Assembly (NCBI RefSeq): GCF_009828585.1
Contig: NZ_WSRZ01000009.1
Location: 1-64,000 of the forward strand
Direction of reading: 5' to 3'
Length of the DNA: 64,000 bases
Source: Shewanella litoralis
Lineage (GTDB): Bacteria > Pseudomonadota > Gammaproteobacteria > Enterobacterales > Shewanellaceae
Shown one piece after another: positions 1-9,497 of the stretch. A program made the position numbers and the translations under genes. How positions within the stretch are numbered: the stretch's first letter is position 1; each line of letters begins with the position of its first letter. The notes under the pieces are model-generated. The model was not told the DNA's origin. It was given only the letters and a program-made list of their open reading frames with translations, and did no database searches.

Positions 1-100
1 TCTAAAGGGCCGTAGGAGACTACTACGTTGATAGGCAAGGTGTGTAAGCGTTGTGAGGCGTTGAGCTAACTTGTACTAATGACCCGTGAGGCTTAACCAT
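1..100 (+). rRNA. 23S ribosomal RNA, 3' end (partial)
   Basis: The first 100 bases match the last part of bacterial 23S rRNA. The stretch around 60-97 (GAGCTAAC, GTACTAATGA, CCGTGAGGCTTAACC) is nearly identical to the E. coli 23S 3' end. The gene begins outside the window, and the end at about 100 is placed by analogy with E. coli. It is the large-subunit RNA of an rRNA operon read on the plus strand. Confidence 0.95.
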
Positions 101-328
101 ACAACCCAGATGGGTTTTACTGATATGAACTTAGTATTAGAATAGAGCACTTAGATAGTGTGATAACTCAACAAAGCGAGTCTGAAAGACAACTGCATCA
201 GCTTTCCGAATTATTATTTAATGCTAATGATAGCGTTAGATAAAGGAGCAATTTATCAAATACATCCATGTATTTGACCCTAACGGGCCGCACTAAAGTG
301 CGTTAAAAATTTGTTCCGTACAATTTTT
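101..328 (+). other. 23S-5S rRNA spacer with a perfect hairpin
   Basis: This 228-base transcribed spacer separates 23S from 5S. I see no tRNA in it. It contains a perfect 9-bp stem with a two-base CC loop at 257-276 (CAAATACAT / ATGTATTTG). A hairpin of the same geometry and core (ACATCCATGT) occurs at 30105-30124. Parts of the spacer should pair with sequence beyond the mature ends for RNase III processing; that is expected from rRNA operons in general and was not folded here. Confidence 0.7.
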
Positions 329-447
329 TGTCTGGAAACCATAGAGCTGTGGTCCCACCTGATCCCATTCCGAACTCAGAAGTGAAACACAGTATCGCCG
401 ATGGTAGTGTGGGGTCTCCCCATGTGAGAGTAGGTCATTTCCAGGCG
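329..447 (+). rRNA. rrf: 5S ribosomal RNA
   Basis: The sequence is 119 bases and aligns throughout with E. coli 5S rRNA, including the conserved GGTCCCACCTGA, CCGAACTCAGAAGTGAAAC and GATGGTAGTGTGGGGTCTCC blocks. The ends TGTCTGG and CCAGGCG pair to form the terminal helix, which sets the boundaries to within one or two bases. It is part of the large ribosomal subunit and the last gene of this rRNA operon. Confidence 0.96.
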
Positions 448-460
448 CCTAATAAGTATG

Positions 461-493
461 AAAGCCCGTTGCTAACGCAATGGGCTTTTTTAC
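461..493 (+). terminator. rRNA operon terminator
   Basis: A 12-bp stem (AAAGCCCGTTGC at 461-472, GCAATGGGCTTT at 477-488) with a TAAC loop is followed by a T run. It lies just after 5S rRNA. This is a strong rho-independent terminator closing the rRNA operon. From here to 676 I see no gene. Confidence 0.92.
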
Positions 494-676
494 GTCTGAG
501 ATTTGTGTGTCAAAATGAGCAAGATATTAATGTGGTCGATATGCCTAGGTTGGACTAAAGTCATTTCTTGATGACAATTCTTAGCATTGTGTTGGTGATT
601 AATTGTTTCGTTTGCCAGCCTGTTAATACATTATCACATGGGTATAAATAGCCACCGAGATTGATGGCTGTTATGG

Positions 677-1075
677 TTAAAATACTAATGTCAGTAATTT
701 ATCTAAGATTGGTTGGTTGGCTTCTGGAAACTCGTAGTCTTTGAGTGAATCAAAATCTACCCATTTGACTTGTTGTCCTTCTAGCCCAACAGCTGTGCCG
801 TTGAAGTCTGTGACTAAATGAATGTCTAATCTGACATGTTTGTCTGGATAATCATGACTAATATCCATAAATTCTGTGGTTTGATTGACGTTAAGGTCTA
901 CTTCCTCTTTTAGTTCACGGATCAAGGCTTCTGTTACTGATTCATTTTGCTCTACCTTACCACCGGGGAATTCCCACTTACCACCTTGATGAAGATGATC
1001 AAGGCGTTTAGCTAATAAGACTTGTTTTTGTTTATTGATAATCACACCAACGGCGACATGGATTCTTTTTTGCAT
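677..1075 (-). CDS. mutT: 8-oxo-dGTP diphosphatase MutT
   Basis: This 132-residue Nudix hydrolase has about the length of E. coli MutT (129). The Nudix box is complete: G39, E45, then R53-E54-L55-K-E57-E58, the acidic residues that hold the metal. The family hydrolyses 8-oxo-dGTP to the monophosphate in the cytoplasm and so prevents A:T to C:G transversions. The segment KWEFPGGK before the box is typical of MutT. It lies just downstream of yacG on the same strand, with only about 20 bases between, so the two are probably co-transcribed. Other Nudix substrates cannot be excluded from sequence, but size, motif and context all favour MutT. Confidence 0.92.
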   Translation of the reverse strand: MQKRIHVAVGVIINKQKQVLLAKRLDHLHQGGKWEFPGGKVEQNESVTEALIRELKEEVDLNVNQTTEFMDISHDYPDKHVRLDIHLVTDFNGTAVGLEGQQVKWVDFDSLKDYEFPEANQPILDKLLTLVF

Positions 1076-1096
1076 TTTAGCTCTTTTGTATTGTCT

Positions 1097-1306
1097 TTAT
1101 TGTTTAAAGAAATCTTCTTCATCGTAGCCAATATCATCCATCATATCAGGGTCGATATTGTTTTTAACGGGAATGCTATGCTTTTCGCTTGCCCAATCAC
1201 CTAAATCGATGAGTTTACATCTTTCGCTACAAAAGGGTTTAAATAATGCTTCAGCATTCCACTCAACTGATGTGCTGCAAATGGGGCATTTTACTGTTAA
1301 TGGCAT
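1097..1306 (-). CDS. yacG: DNA gyrase inhibitor / zinc protein YacG
   Basis: This small 69-residue protein carries the four-cysteine zinc site of the YacG family: C7-x2-C10 and C26-x3-C30 (CSERC). The C-terminal tail is very acidic ([16 protein letters not shown]), as in other members. E. coli YacG binds GyrB and inhibits gyrase. It sits between coaE and mutT, the usual neighbourhood. In E. coli and many relatives the gene between yacG and coaE is zapD; here there are only 263 bases with no reading frame, so zapD is not at this locus. Confidence 0.92.
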   Translation of the reverse strand: MPLTVKCPICSTSVEWNAEALFKPFCSERCKLIDLGDWASEKHSIPVKNNIDPDMMDDIGYDEEDFFKQ

Positions 1307-1569
1307 ATTAATATCTCTTAGTCCACGTTCAAGCTTATTAATGCTTGTCTGTGCGATTTGTGATTATGGTGTGATGTTAAAGGGTTTAGCAGCAGGTTGC
1401 TAGTGAGAACTGAATCGTTGCATAAGCGTGAAGGGGTTTACTGGACGTCCTACAGCGATGATATAAGGATTTTATTGGGCACTGATGGTTGGCTAACGCT
1501 TGTAATTGGCAGCTAGATTTTTAGGTGTAAATAACTGGGCATATGTTTATAGGCTGTTGGTCAATTAAA

Positions 1570-2199
1570 TCAGTTATTCGCTTTAATCGATAATTCGGCT
1601 GCTTGTTGTAAAAAGAGTTGATGCAGGTGAGCTACCTGCTTACGTAACAGGTTAATGTCTCCTTGATTATCGATAATGTGGTCGGCTTTATCGAGTCGTT
1701 GCCCTCTGCTCATTTGGCTTGCGAGTATATGCTCAACTTGTTGCTTACTGACGCCATCACGTTGCATCGTTCTTGAAATTTGTAATTCTGGTGAAATATC
1801 CACTACAAGGGTTGTAGTGACTAAACTGTTTAAATGATTCTCAAACAGCAAGGGGACAACCATGATCACATAAGCCGAAGTCGATGCATTAACTTGCTCA
1901 AGCATGGTTTGACGGATCATAGGGTGCAATAGATTATTAAGCCAGAGCCTTTGCTGTGGATTATCGAAGACTTGACTGCGCAGCGCTGCTCTATCGAGTT
2001 CTCCGTTTGGTAGCAGTATTTCAGTACCAAAATGCTCTGTTATTGCTTTGAGTCCTTTTGAGTCAGGCTCAACGACTTCTCTGGCAATTACATCGGCATC
2101 AACAAGCTCAATGCCGTTTTCGGCAAATAGATTAGCCACGGTAGTTTTTCCGCTGGCAATCCCTCCAGTGAGACCGACGATATACTTCTTATAGGTCAT
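1570..2199 (-). CDS. coaE: dephospho-CoA kinase
   Basis: The 209-residue protein performs the last step of coenzyme A synthesis, phosphorylating the 3'-hydroxyl of dephospho-CoA with ATP. The P-loop GLTGGIASGKTT is at residues 9-20 and is followed by the family's VDADVIAREVV segment, where the aspartate acts in catalysis. The length fits the family (about 200-210). Its start codon overlaps the pilD stop codon (ATGA), so it is translated from the same message as pilD. The pilD-coaE linkage is widespread in gammaproteobacteria with type IV pili. Confidence 0.96.
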   Translation of the reverse strand: MTYKKYIVGLTGGIASGKTTVANLFAENGIELVDADVIAREVVEPDSKGLKAITEHFGTEILLPNGELDRAALRSQVFDNPQQRLWLNNLLHPMIRQTMLEQVNASTSAYVIMVVPLLFENHLNSLVTTTLVVDISPELQISRTMQRDGVSKQQVEHILASQMSRGQRLDKADHIIDNQGDINLLRKQVAHLHQLFLQQAAELSIKANN

Positions 2200-3122
2200 A
2201 AGGTGCTGAGATACCAGTTAAGAATATCTTGCCCCCAAACGAGTGCTATCCAGCCTGCGGCGGCAATATAAGGGCCAAAAGGGATCGGGTTACCTTTATT
2301 AAGCTTTTTAGTTATAATCATCATGATGCCGACCACCGCGCCGACAAGTGATGACAATAAGATGATCAGTGGCAGCATTTGCCAGCCTAACCAGGCGCCA
2401 AATACGGCTAACAGCTTAAAATCACCGTAGCCCATACCTTCCTTGCCAGTGACGAGTTTAAATAACCAAAATACTGACCATAAACTTAAATAACCTGCAG
2501 CGGCGCCAATAATCGCATCTTGTGGGCTGGCATAAATGCCTTTTAGATTGATGACTAGCCCTAACCATAATATCGGTAAGGTCAGTTGGTCTGGTAAGAG
2601 CATTTCATCTAAATCGATACCGGTTAACGCCACTAACACAAAGGTTAATATGCTGGCATAGACAAACTGCCATGTCGGACCAAAATAGAACGCCAGCGTG
2701 GCGATGAGTAAACCCGTTAGCAGCTCAATAATAGGATAGCGTGCCGAAATTGCGGTTTTGCAATTGGCGCATTTTCCTTTTAACGATAACCACCCCATAA
2801 TAGGTAGGTTATGCCATGGCTTAATATTACTTTTGCATTTAGGGCAGGCTGATCCTGGCATCACGATATTGTATTTTGCCGGAAATTCATCGATTGGCTT
2901 ATTTAAACGCTCAATACCGATTTGTTTGACAATATCGGGATGATATTCATTTAAGTAAAAGTTACATTCACTTTGCCATTCGCGTTTCATCATTACAGGT
3001 AGCCGATGAATCACTACATTTAGAAAGCTGCCAATAGTGGCAGCAAAAATAAAGCTAATAACAACAAACATCCATGGATACTGATGCATTGTTGTGACAA
3101 AAGTTGAGATAAATTCAGTCAT
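2196..3122 (-). CDS. pilD: type IV prepilin peptidase / N-methyltransferase PilD
   Basis: PilD (308 residues) cleaves the leader of prepilins and pseudopilins at the inner membrane and methylates the new N-terminus. Several hydrophobic helices span the protein. The cytoplasmic loop has the four zinc cysteines C93, C96, C118 and C121. The two catalytic aspartates are visible at about D170 (TGIDLDE) and D234 in the signature GYGDFK. It is the only prepilin peptidase seen in the window, so it probably serves PilA, the MSHA prepilins and any type II secretion pseudopilins. It follows pilC closely (18 bases) and overlaps coaE. Confidence 0.96.
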   Translation of the reverse strand: MTEFISTFVTTMHQYPWMFVVISFIFAATIGSFLNVVIHRLPVMMKREWQSECNFYLNEYHPDIVKQIGIERLNKPIDEFPAKYNIVMPGSACPKCKSNIKPWHNLPIMGWLSLKGKCANCKTAISARYPIIELLTGLLIATLAFYFGPTWQFVYASILTFVLVALTGIDLDEMLLPDQLTLPILWLGLVINLKGIYASPQDAIIGAAAGYLSLWSVFWLFKLVTGKEGMGYGDFKLLAVFGAWLGWQMLPLIILLSSLVGAVVGIMMIITKKLNKGNPIPFGPYIAAAGWIALVWGQDILNWYLSTL

Positions 3123-3140
3123 TTTTCTTATATTAGATTG

Positions 3141-4406
3141 TTAGCCAACAATGTTGCCCATTTCGAAGATTGGTAAATACATGCCGATAATCAGTCCGCC
3201 AACAACCGTACCAATGACCACCATCATAATTGGTTCGATTAGGCTTGATAAACCATCAACGGCATCATCGACTTGCATTTCATAAATATTAGCGACTTTA
3301 TTAAGCATTTCGTCTAAACCGCCAGACTCTTCGCCAATCATTACCATCTGAATCAGCATGTCTGGGAATAGTCCCGTGGTGCGCATGGCAACGTTCATTT
3401 GCATCCCTGACATGACTTCCTGGCGCACTTTAAGTAGTGCACTTCGGTATACATAATTGCCTGAGGCCCCAGCAGCAGACTCTAAACCATCAATTAACGG
3501 TACACCTGCAGCAAAAGTTGTGGCTAACGTTCGGGCAAAACGCGACATTGCTGCTTTATGCAAGATGTCACCGATAGCTGGAATTTTTAAAACCATTTGG
3601 TCGATTTTGTTACGAAACTCTAATGAATTCCTGTGCGTTCGCCTAAATAACCAAATAGCAGCAATAATGGCTATAGCAAAATAATACCATGAGCTTTGTA
3701 ACCAACGTGAAACATCTATAATGAGCTGTGTGAATGCTGGAAGCTCAGCACCAAAGCCTTTAAAAATATCCTCAAATTGAGGTACAACAAATAACAATAA
3801 CAAAACAGTAACGGCAACCGCGACAACAACTACCGCAGCGGGATAAAACATGGCTTTCTTAATTTTAGATTTTAACTGCTCGGCTTTCTCACGATAAGTT
3901 GCAATACGATCGAATACAGCGTCAAGTGAACCAGAGTGTTCACCTGCTGCAACTAAGTCTACATAAAGATCATCAAAATATTGCCTGTGAGGTCTTAACG
4001 CATCTGATAATGGGATACCAGATTGCACATCCGACAATATTGTTCCTAGTAGTTCTCTTACCTTTGCTTTTTCATGACCGCGACCGAGTAATTCAATAGT
4101 GGTCACTAATGGAACACCTGCGGCTAACATGGTGGCTATTTGGCGAGTGATCATAGCAATGTCCATTGCAGTGATCTTTTTCTCGGACTTGAATAAAGGT
4201 GCCGACTTTTTACGTACACCTTTAGGTGTCACACCTTGTGCTTTTAAAACACTGCGAATTTCAGCGATGCTTGAGCCACGTAATTCACCTGAAGTGCGGG
4301 CACCATCACGATTGACGCCTTTCCATTCAAAAGTAAACACCTTGGGTTGGTGTTTTTGAGTTTGTTTTCTGGTTTTAGGTTTTCTTTTTGCTGCTGCAGT
4401 GGCCAT
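3141..4406 (-). CDS. pilC: type IV pilus inner-membrane platform protein PilC
   Basis: The protein is 421 residues with two GspF/PilC-type domains, each ending in hydrophobic segments. One segment near the middle is rich in valine and leucine; the last is at the C-terminus. PilC forms the inner-membrane platform that couples the PilB motor to pilin assembly. I chose the ATG at 4406 (MATAAAKRK) because AAGGAT lies at the right distance upstream. The frame stays open 63 bases further up to 4469, without a ribosome-binding site there. It lies between pilB and pilD, in the usual order. Confidence 0.94.
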   Translation of the reverse strand: MATAAAKRKPKTRKQTQKHQPKVFTFEWKGVNRDGARTSGELRGSSIAEIRSVLKAQGVTPKGVRKKSAPLFKSEKKITAMDIAMITRQIATMLAAGVPLVTTIELLGRGHEKAKVRELLGTILSDVQSGIPLSDALRPHRQYFDDLYVDLVAAGEHSGSLDAVFDRIATYREKAEQLKSKIKKAMFYPAAVVVVAVAVTVLLLLFVVPQFEDIFKGFGAELPAFTQLIIDVSRWLQSSWYYFAIAIIAAIWLFRRTHRNSLEFRNKIDQMVLKIPAIGDILHKAAMSRFARTLATTFAAGVPLIDGLESAAGASGNYVYRSALLKVRQEVMSGMQMNVAMRTTGLFPDMLIQMVMIGEESGGLDEMLNKVANIYEMQVDDAVDGLSSLIEPIMMVVIGTVVGGLIIGMYLPIFEMGNIVG

Positions 4407-4510
4407 GGAGCCAATCCTTTTTTCGCGAGCTCTTATCCATAATTGAGACAGTTCAGAGCGATGTTGCAAAGTAGAATAAATTTGTACCGTTAATTTCTAC
4501 TCTAGACTAA

Positions 4511-6217
4511 TTAAAAGCTGGTGACACGGTTTATTTCGGCAATACTGGTCACGCCGTGAATCACTTTAAGTAGTCCTGACTGACGTAAGTCTCGCATGCC
4601 TTGTTGTTTAGCCTGCTTGGCTATTTGTAACGAGTTACCGCCTTCCATAATAGTACGGGCAATTTCATCACTCATTTTCATCACTTCGTAAATACCGACA
4701 CGGCCTTTATAACCACCAGAGCATAATTCACAGCCTACGGGTTTAAATACGCTGATGCCTTTAGCAATGTCCGCCTCTTGAAAGCCTAGGCGTTGTAGCT
4801 CTGCCGCAGGGATTTCTTCTGCTTGCTTGCAGGCAGGGCATAAACGTCTGGCCAAACGTTGGGCAATAATTAAGTTTACCGAGCTGGCAATGTTATAACC
4901 GGGTACGCCCATGTTGATTAAACGGGTTAAGGTTTCTGCCGCCGAATTAGTGTGCAGTGTCGATAACACTAGGTGGCCGGTTTGCGCGGCTTTAATGGCA
5001 ATTTCTGCCGTTTCTAGGTCACGGATTTCACCTACCATGACCACATCAGGGTCTTGACGTAAAAATGAGCGTAGAGCTGAAGCAAAAGTTAAACCGGCTT
5101 TTAAATTAATGTGAACCTGGTTAACACCTTCGAGGTTGATCTCGACCGGATCTTCCGCGGTAGATATATTACGCTCTTCGGTATTGAGGATATTAAGCCC
5201 GGTATACAAGGATACGGTTTTACCCGAGCCGGTGGGACCAGTAACTAAAATCATCCCTTGAGGTTTGGCGAGCATCTCTTCGTACAATAAACGTTGATCA
5301 TCTTCATAGCCGAGCTTTTCAATACCAAGCTGGGCGGATGATGAGTCCAAAATACGCATTACAATTTTTTCGCCCCAAATGGTGGGCAAGGTGCTGACAC
5401 GAAAATCGATAGACTTGGTGCGCGACAGCTTCATTTTAATACGGCCATCTTGCGGTACGCGGCGCTCGGCGATATCGAGTTTAGACATCACCTTTAAGCG
5501 AGCAGAAATACGCCCTGATAAATTGACTGGAGGCTCGGATACTTCATGTAAAATACCGTCAATACGAAAACGAATGCGGTAACGTTTTTCATACGGCTCA
5601 AAGTGTAAATCCGAGGCGCCTTTGCGGATGGCATCAGTAAGAATTTTATTGATGTAGATAACAATCGGCGCATCGTCGCTGCTATCAGTTGATGGTTCAT
5701 CATCGCGAGAGGTGTCTGTAACTTCTATACCTGCTAACGCTTCCTCATCTATACCTTCTAACCCTAGGCCACTTATGTCTTCTTCTAGTATTTTTTCTAA
5801 GGCTTTTAGGAGCTTATCATCTTCAACCAGAATAGCTTCGGCATGTAAACCTAGGCTAAATTGGAAATCTTCAAGTGCCGCTATATTGGTAGGGTCAGAT
5901 GTGGCGATATAAAGGCGATTACCACGTTTAAACAGGGGTAAACACTTGTGTTTTGAAATGAGCTTTTTGTTTAATAATTCTTCTGCAATTGTTGTTAAGT
6001 CAAATTCGTTTAAATCGAGTAATGGTGTGCCATATTCTTCATAACATAACTCAGCAATTTCACGCGCCGACAGGAGCTTTGCATGAATAACCGTAGTGAC
6101 AAGTGAAACTTTGGTTTTACGGGATTGAGAAATCGAGGTAGTAATCTGCTCTTCTGTTAACAGGTTTCTTTTAATGAATAATGTAGATAGACCAAGATTT
6201 AATCCAGCAGTCGACAT
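4511..6217 (-). CDS. pilB: type IV pilus extension ATPase PilB
   Basis: This 568-residue GspE-family ATPase drives pilus extension at the inner membrane. Visible motifs are Walker A GPTGSGKT at about 326-333, the Asp box and Walker B-type segment [12 protein letters not shown] at about 384-395, a His box ([14 protein letters not shown]), and a zinc-binding pair of motifs CPAC and CELC near 459 and 494. An N-terminal GspE_N-type domain precedes the motor. It starts directly after the pilA terminator and is followed by pilC 104 bases on. It is a paralogue of MshE (51753-53513), which serves the MSHA pilus. Confidence 0.96.
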   Translation of the reverse strand: MSTAGLNLGLSTLFIKRNLLTEEQITTSISQSRKTKVSLVTTVIHAKLLSAREIAELCYEEYGTPLLDLNEFDLTTIAEELLNKKLISKHKCLPLFKRGNRLYIATSDPTNIAALEDFQFSLGLHAEAILVEDDKLLKALEKILEEDISGLGLEGIDEEALAGIEVTDTSRDDEPSTDSSDDAPIVIYINKILTDAIRKGASDLHFEPYEKRYRIRFRIDGILHEVSEPPVNLSGRISARLKVMSKLDIAERRVPQDGRIKMKLSRTKSIDFRVSTLPTIWGEKIVMRILDSSSAQLGIEKLGYEDDQRLLYEEMLAKPQGMILVTGPTGSGKTVSLYTGLNILNTEERNISTAEDPVEINLEGVNQVHINLKAGLTFASALRSFLRQDPDVVMVGEIRDLETAEIAIKAAQTGHLVLSTLHTNSAAETLTRLINMGVPGYNIASSVNLIIAQRLARRLCPACKQAEEIPAAELQRLGFQEADIAKGISVFKPVGCELCSGGYKGRVGIYEVMKMSDEIARTIMEGGNSLQIAKQAKQQGMRDLRQSGLLKVIHGVTSIAEINRVTSF

Positions 6218-6283
6218 ATCTTTCTACCTTGTTAACATAATAATTTCTAGCATTATGAAATAACTAAATTTGTAATCAAAGAC

Positions 6284-6308
6284 AAAAAAGGCAGCACAGC
6301 TGCCTTTT
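6284..6308 (-). terminator. terminator between pilA and pilB
   Basis: A 10-bp stem AAAAGGCAGC / GCTGCCTTTT (6286-6295 and 6299-6308) with a 3-base loop has a T run on its minus-strand 3' side. It sits just after the pilA stop codon. It probably ends most pilA transcripts, so that the abundant pilin is expressed above pilB-pilC-pilD. Confidence 0.88.
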
Positions 6309-6325
6309 CTTATTTTAAATGCTCT

Positions 6326-6775
6326 TTAAGCACCAACGCACTTACCTGGAGCGTAACTTTTCAACAGAGTAGTAGCACATGTCCATGCACCTTCTGTTGA
6401 GCGAGTTAAGGTAATCGTTTTAGTATTGAATTTAGCAGCATTACCGCCTTGAGTTGCACATTCTAAAGAACCGCCTGCTGTTGTAGATGGAGGTGTAACA
6501 GTTACACTTGAGCAATATGTGGTCGCCGCACCTACTCCAATGAAACCTTCAGTTCCAGCAGTTGTATTAGGTGTTCTTCCTTCAACTGCAGCTTGTTCAA
6601 AGCCTACTTTGCCAGCTGTTAATTCTTGAAGTGCAGATGCTGCTTGTGAACGGACCGTATAATCCTGATAAGCAGGCAGTGCGATTGCAGCAAGAATACC
6701 GATGATCGCAACTACGATCATTAATTCAATAAGAGTAAAACCCTTAGCGTTTTTGATTTGGTTGATACCTTTCAT
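6326..6775 (-). CDS. pilA: major type IV pilin PilA (prepilin)
   Basis: The prepilin is 149 residues. The leader [12 protein letters not shown] is followed by mature [18 protein letters not shown], with the glycine before the cleavage site and glutamate at mature position 5. Cysteines in the C-terminal part, including one in the last five residues (GKCVGA), fit the disulfide-bonded D-region of type IVa pilins. I chose the ATG at 6775 because GGAGA lies 5 bases upstream. An upstream extension to 6832 has no such site and would spoil the leader. It is the first gene of the pilABCD group and is cut off from pilB by a terminator. Confidence 0.94.
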   Translation of the reverse strand: MKGINQIKNAKGFTLIELMIVVAIIGILAAIALPAYQDYTVRSQAASALQELTAGKVGFEQAAVEGRTPNTTAGTEGFIGVGAATTYCSSVTVTPPSTTAGGSLECATQGGNAAKFNTKTITLTRSTEGAWTCATTLLKSYAPGKCVGA

Positions 6776-7398
6776 TTTTCTCTCCGTAAAATTAGGCCGG
6801 GTTGTATCAATCCTCGATGGCGAAACACTCATTTTCTAGTATGTAGTGAATTCGCCGGCATTCCATTTGCCGAAAACCTTAAGCACAATTGTGTGGTTAT
6901 TGATGTTATACCGATATAACCACGTTTTTAGTGTTGCTAATATTGCTTGAGTTTTGGTGTGTGTTGCTACGCGATGAGCGTATTGACATGCACGTTTACT
7001 TCAACAAATGTTAGCAGATTATTTACTTAATGACATTTCGGCTGAGCAGTAAACCTAGAGTAAATACGCTAACGCTAACATGTAGGTCATATGCATTTGA
7101 GTATTTAGTCTATTATAGACCATCACAAATGTGGACTAAATGTTAACAGCTTTGCACTTGTTTACACTTTAGCGGTTACTGTACATGGCCGAAAGGCCAA
7201 CTCGCCTACGGTAAACGTTAGTATAAACCGTTACAAAATGGAATAGTTTTACCGTACAAATAAAAAATAAATGTCTAAAAATGCTGTAAATTCACATTTT
7301 CCGCACATTATACGATAAGTTTTTTTTGACATGCTAGCTTTGTGAGTTATTTTTTTGACATAAATGTAACAATGTCGTTTTGTTGGCGCTTTTTATGG
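6776..7398. other. long intergenic region upstream of pilA
   Basis: No credible gene is seen in these 620 bases. The region is AT-rich and must hold the minus-strand pilA promoter; I could not find a convincing sigma-54 site (TGGC-N-TTGC type). It contains a hairpin at 6905-6920 (GTTATA / TATAAC), flanked further out by GTGGTTAT and ATAACCAC (6893-6900, 6916-6923), and a small GGCC-GAAA-GGCC hairpin near 7186. Confidence 0.5.
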
Positions 7399-7556
7399 CT
7401 GCAGAAAGCCTAGATTCGAGAGCGCTACGCTGCTAGGTTCTAGAAGCGCAGCGACCTAGCAGGACGCAGTCCGCTCTGGAACCTAGTATCTCAATCTCAG
7501 CAGCGAAGCTGTCCTAGCAGGACGTAGTCCGCCCTAGTACCTAGCACCTAGAAGCA
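7399..7556. repeat. CTAG-rich mini-hairpin repeat, copy 1
   Basis: This is a non-coding, CTAG-rich repeat directly after the nadC stop codon. Read on the minus strand it contains GGGCGGACTACGTCCTGCTA and, further on, GAGCGGACTGCGTCCTGCTA. It also has AGCAGCGTAGCGCTCT and GCTGCTGAGATT. The same blocks, in the same order, occur at 10360-10580 and 25325-25470. Many blocks are 4-bp stems with 3-base loops, for example GGAC-TGC-GTCC and AGCG-TAG-CGCT. No reading frame or transposase is associated. It is an unnamed interspersed element as far as I can tell. Confidence 0.8.
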
Positions 7557-8826
<1,270 letters not shown>

Positions 8827-9387
8827 ATGGCTATTGGAGTATTAGATAACGGTTGGCTGGACAGTGCACGTAAGTGTTTGTCGCCCCATTTTAATCAACG
8901 GCCTGAGGGTGAAGTGAGCTTGTTGGTGGTGCATAACATTAGTTTGCCTGCGGGCTGTTTTGGTTTACCGCACATTGATGGTTTGTTTCAGGGCTGTTTA
9001 GATATTGATGCTGATGACAGTTTTGCTGAGTTGGCGGGGTTACAGGTGTCGGCACATTTTTTAATTCGCCGTGATGGTGAAGTAGTGCAATATGTCAGTT
9101 GTGATGATCGAGCCTGGCATGCTGGCGTATCAAGCTTTAATGATCGTAGTGGTTGTAACGACTTTGCTATTGGTATTGAAATGGAAGGTACTGACAGTAG
9201 CGGTTATACCGATGAGCAATATCAACAATTAACGCTGTTAACATTGGTCTTAATGGCGCAGTATCCTATGATTACCTTAGCAAATATTGTTGGTCATTGT
9301 GATATTGCTCCCGGACGCAAAACGGATCCGGGTGATAGCTTTGATTGGTTACGTTACAAACAAGCCATTTTAACGGCAACAACTTGA
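8827..9387 (+). CDS. ampD: 1,6-anhydro-N-acetylmuramyl-L-alanine amidase AmpD
   Basis: AmpD (186 residues) is a cytoplasmic zinc amidase that removes the peptide from anhydro-muropeptides during cell-wall recycling. Loss of it raises AmpC beta-lactamase in species with ampR-ampC. The zinc ligands are visible as H36 (VVHNIS), H157 (GHCDIAPGRK) and D167 (TDPG), and a catalytic-type glutamate lies in GIEMEG near 118. There is no signal peptide, as expected. The start has GAGGTTGTT just upstream. It is followed by ampE after 110 bases, the normal pair. Confidence 0.95.
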   Translation: MAIGVLDNGWLDSARKCLSPHFNQRPEGEVSLLVVHNISLPAGCFGLPHIDGLFQGCLDIDADDSFAELAGLQVSAHFLIRRDGEVVQYVSCDDRAWHAGVSSFNDRSGCNDFAIGIEMEGTDSSGYTDEQYQQLTLLTLVLMAQYPMITLANIVGHCDIAPGRKTDPGDSFDWLRYKQAILTATT

Positions 9388-9412
9388 ATACTTTATAAGA
9401 TTCATTATCGTG

Positions 9413-9459
9413 CGTTCGCTGTTTTATACAATATCGGTCGTTCACTGTTTTATACAATA
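9413..9459. repeat. 26-bp-spaced direct repeat in ampD-ampE gap
   Basis: The 21-base sequence beginning CGTTCGCTG and ending TTATACAATA at 9413-9433 recurs at 9439-9459 with a single difference (G to A). The period is 26 bases. The copies lie between the ampD stop and the ampE start. Function is unknown; it could be a recent local duplication. Confidence 0.75.
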
Positions 9460-9497
9460 GTTATTGATACGATAGATCATCGATTAAAAGGATATTC

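Noticed and set aside
101-328. tRNA gene in the rRNA spacer
   Set aside because: No cloverleaf-type sequence or tRNA T-loop motif (GTTCGA-type) is present.
328-558. Open frame across the 5S rRNA and its terminator
   Set aside because: It coincides with 5S rRNA and a rho-independent terminator; the translation has no protein features.
1158-1403. Plus-strand open frame across yacG
   Set aside because: It is antisense to yacG, has no ribosome-binding site, and shows no known similarity.
6833-7398. Sigma-54 promoter for pilA
   Set aside because: I looked on the minus strand for a GG-N10-GC pair with the usual context and found no convincing match.
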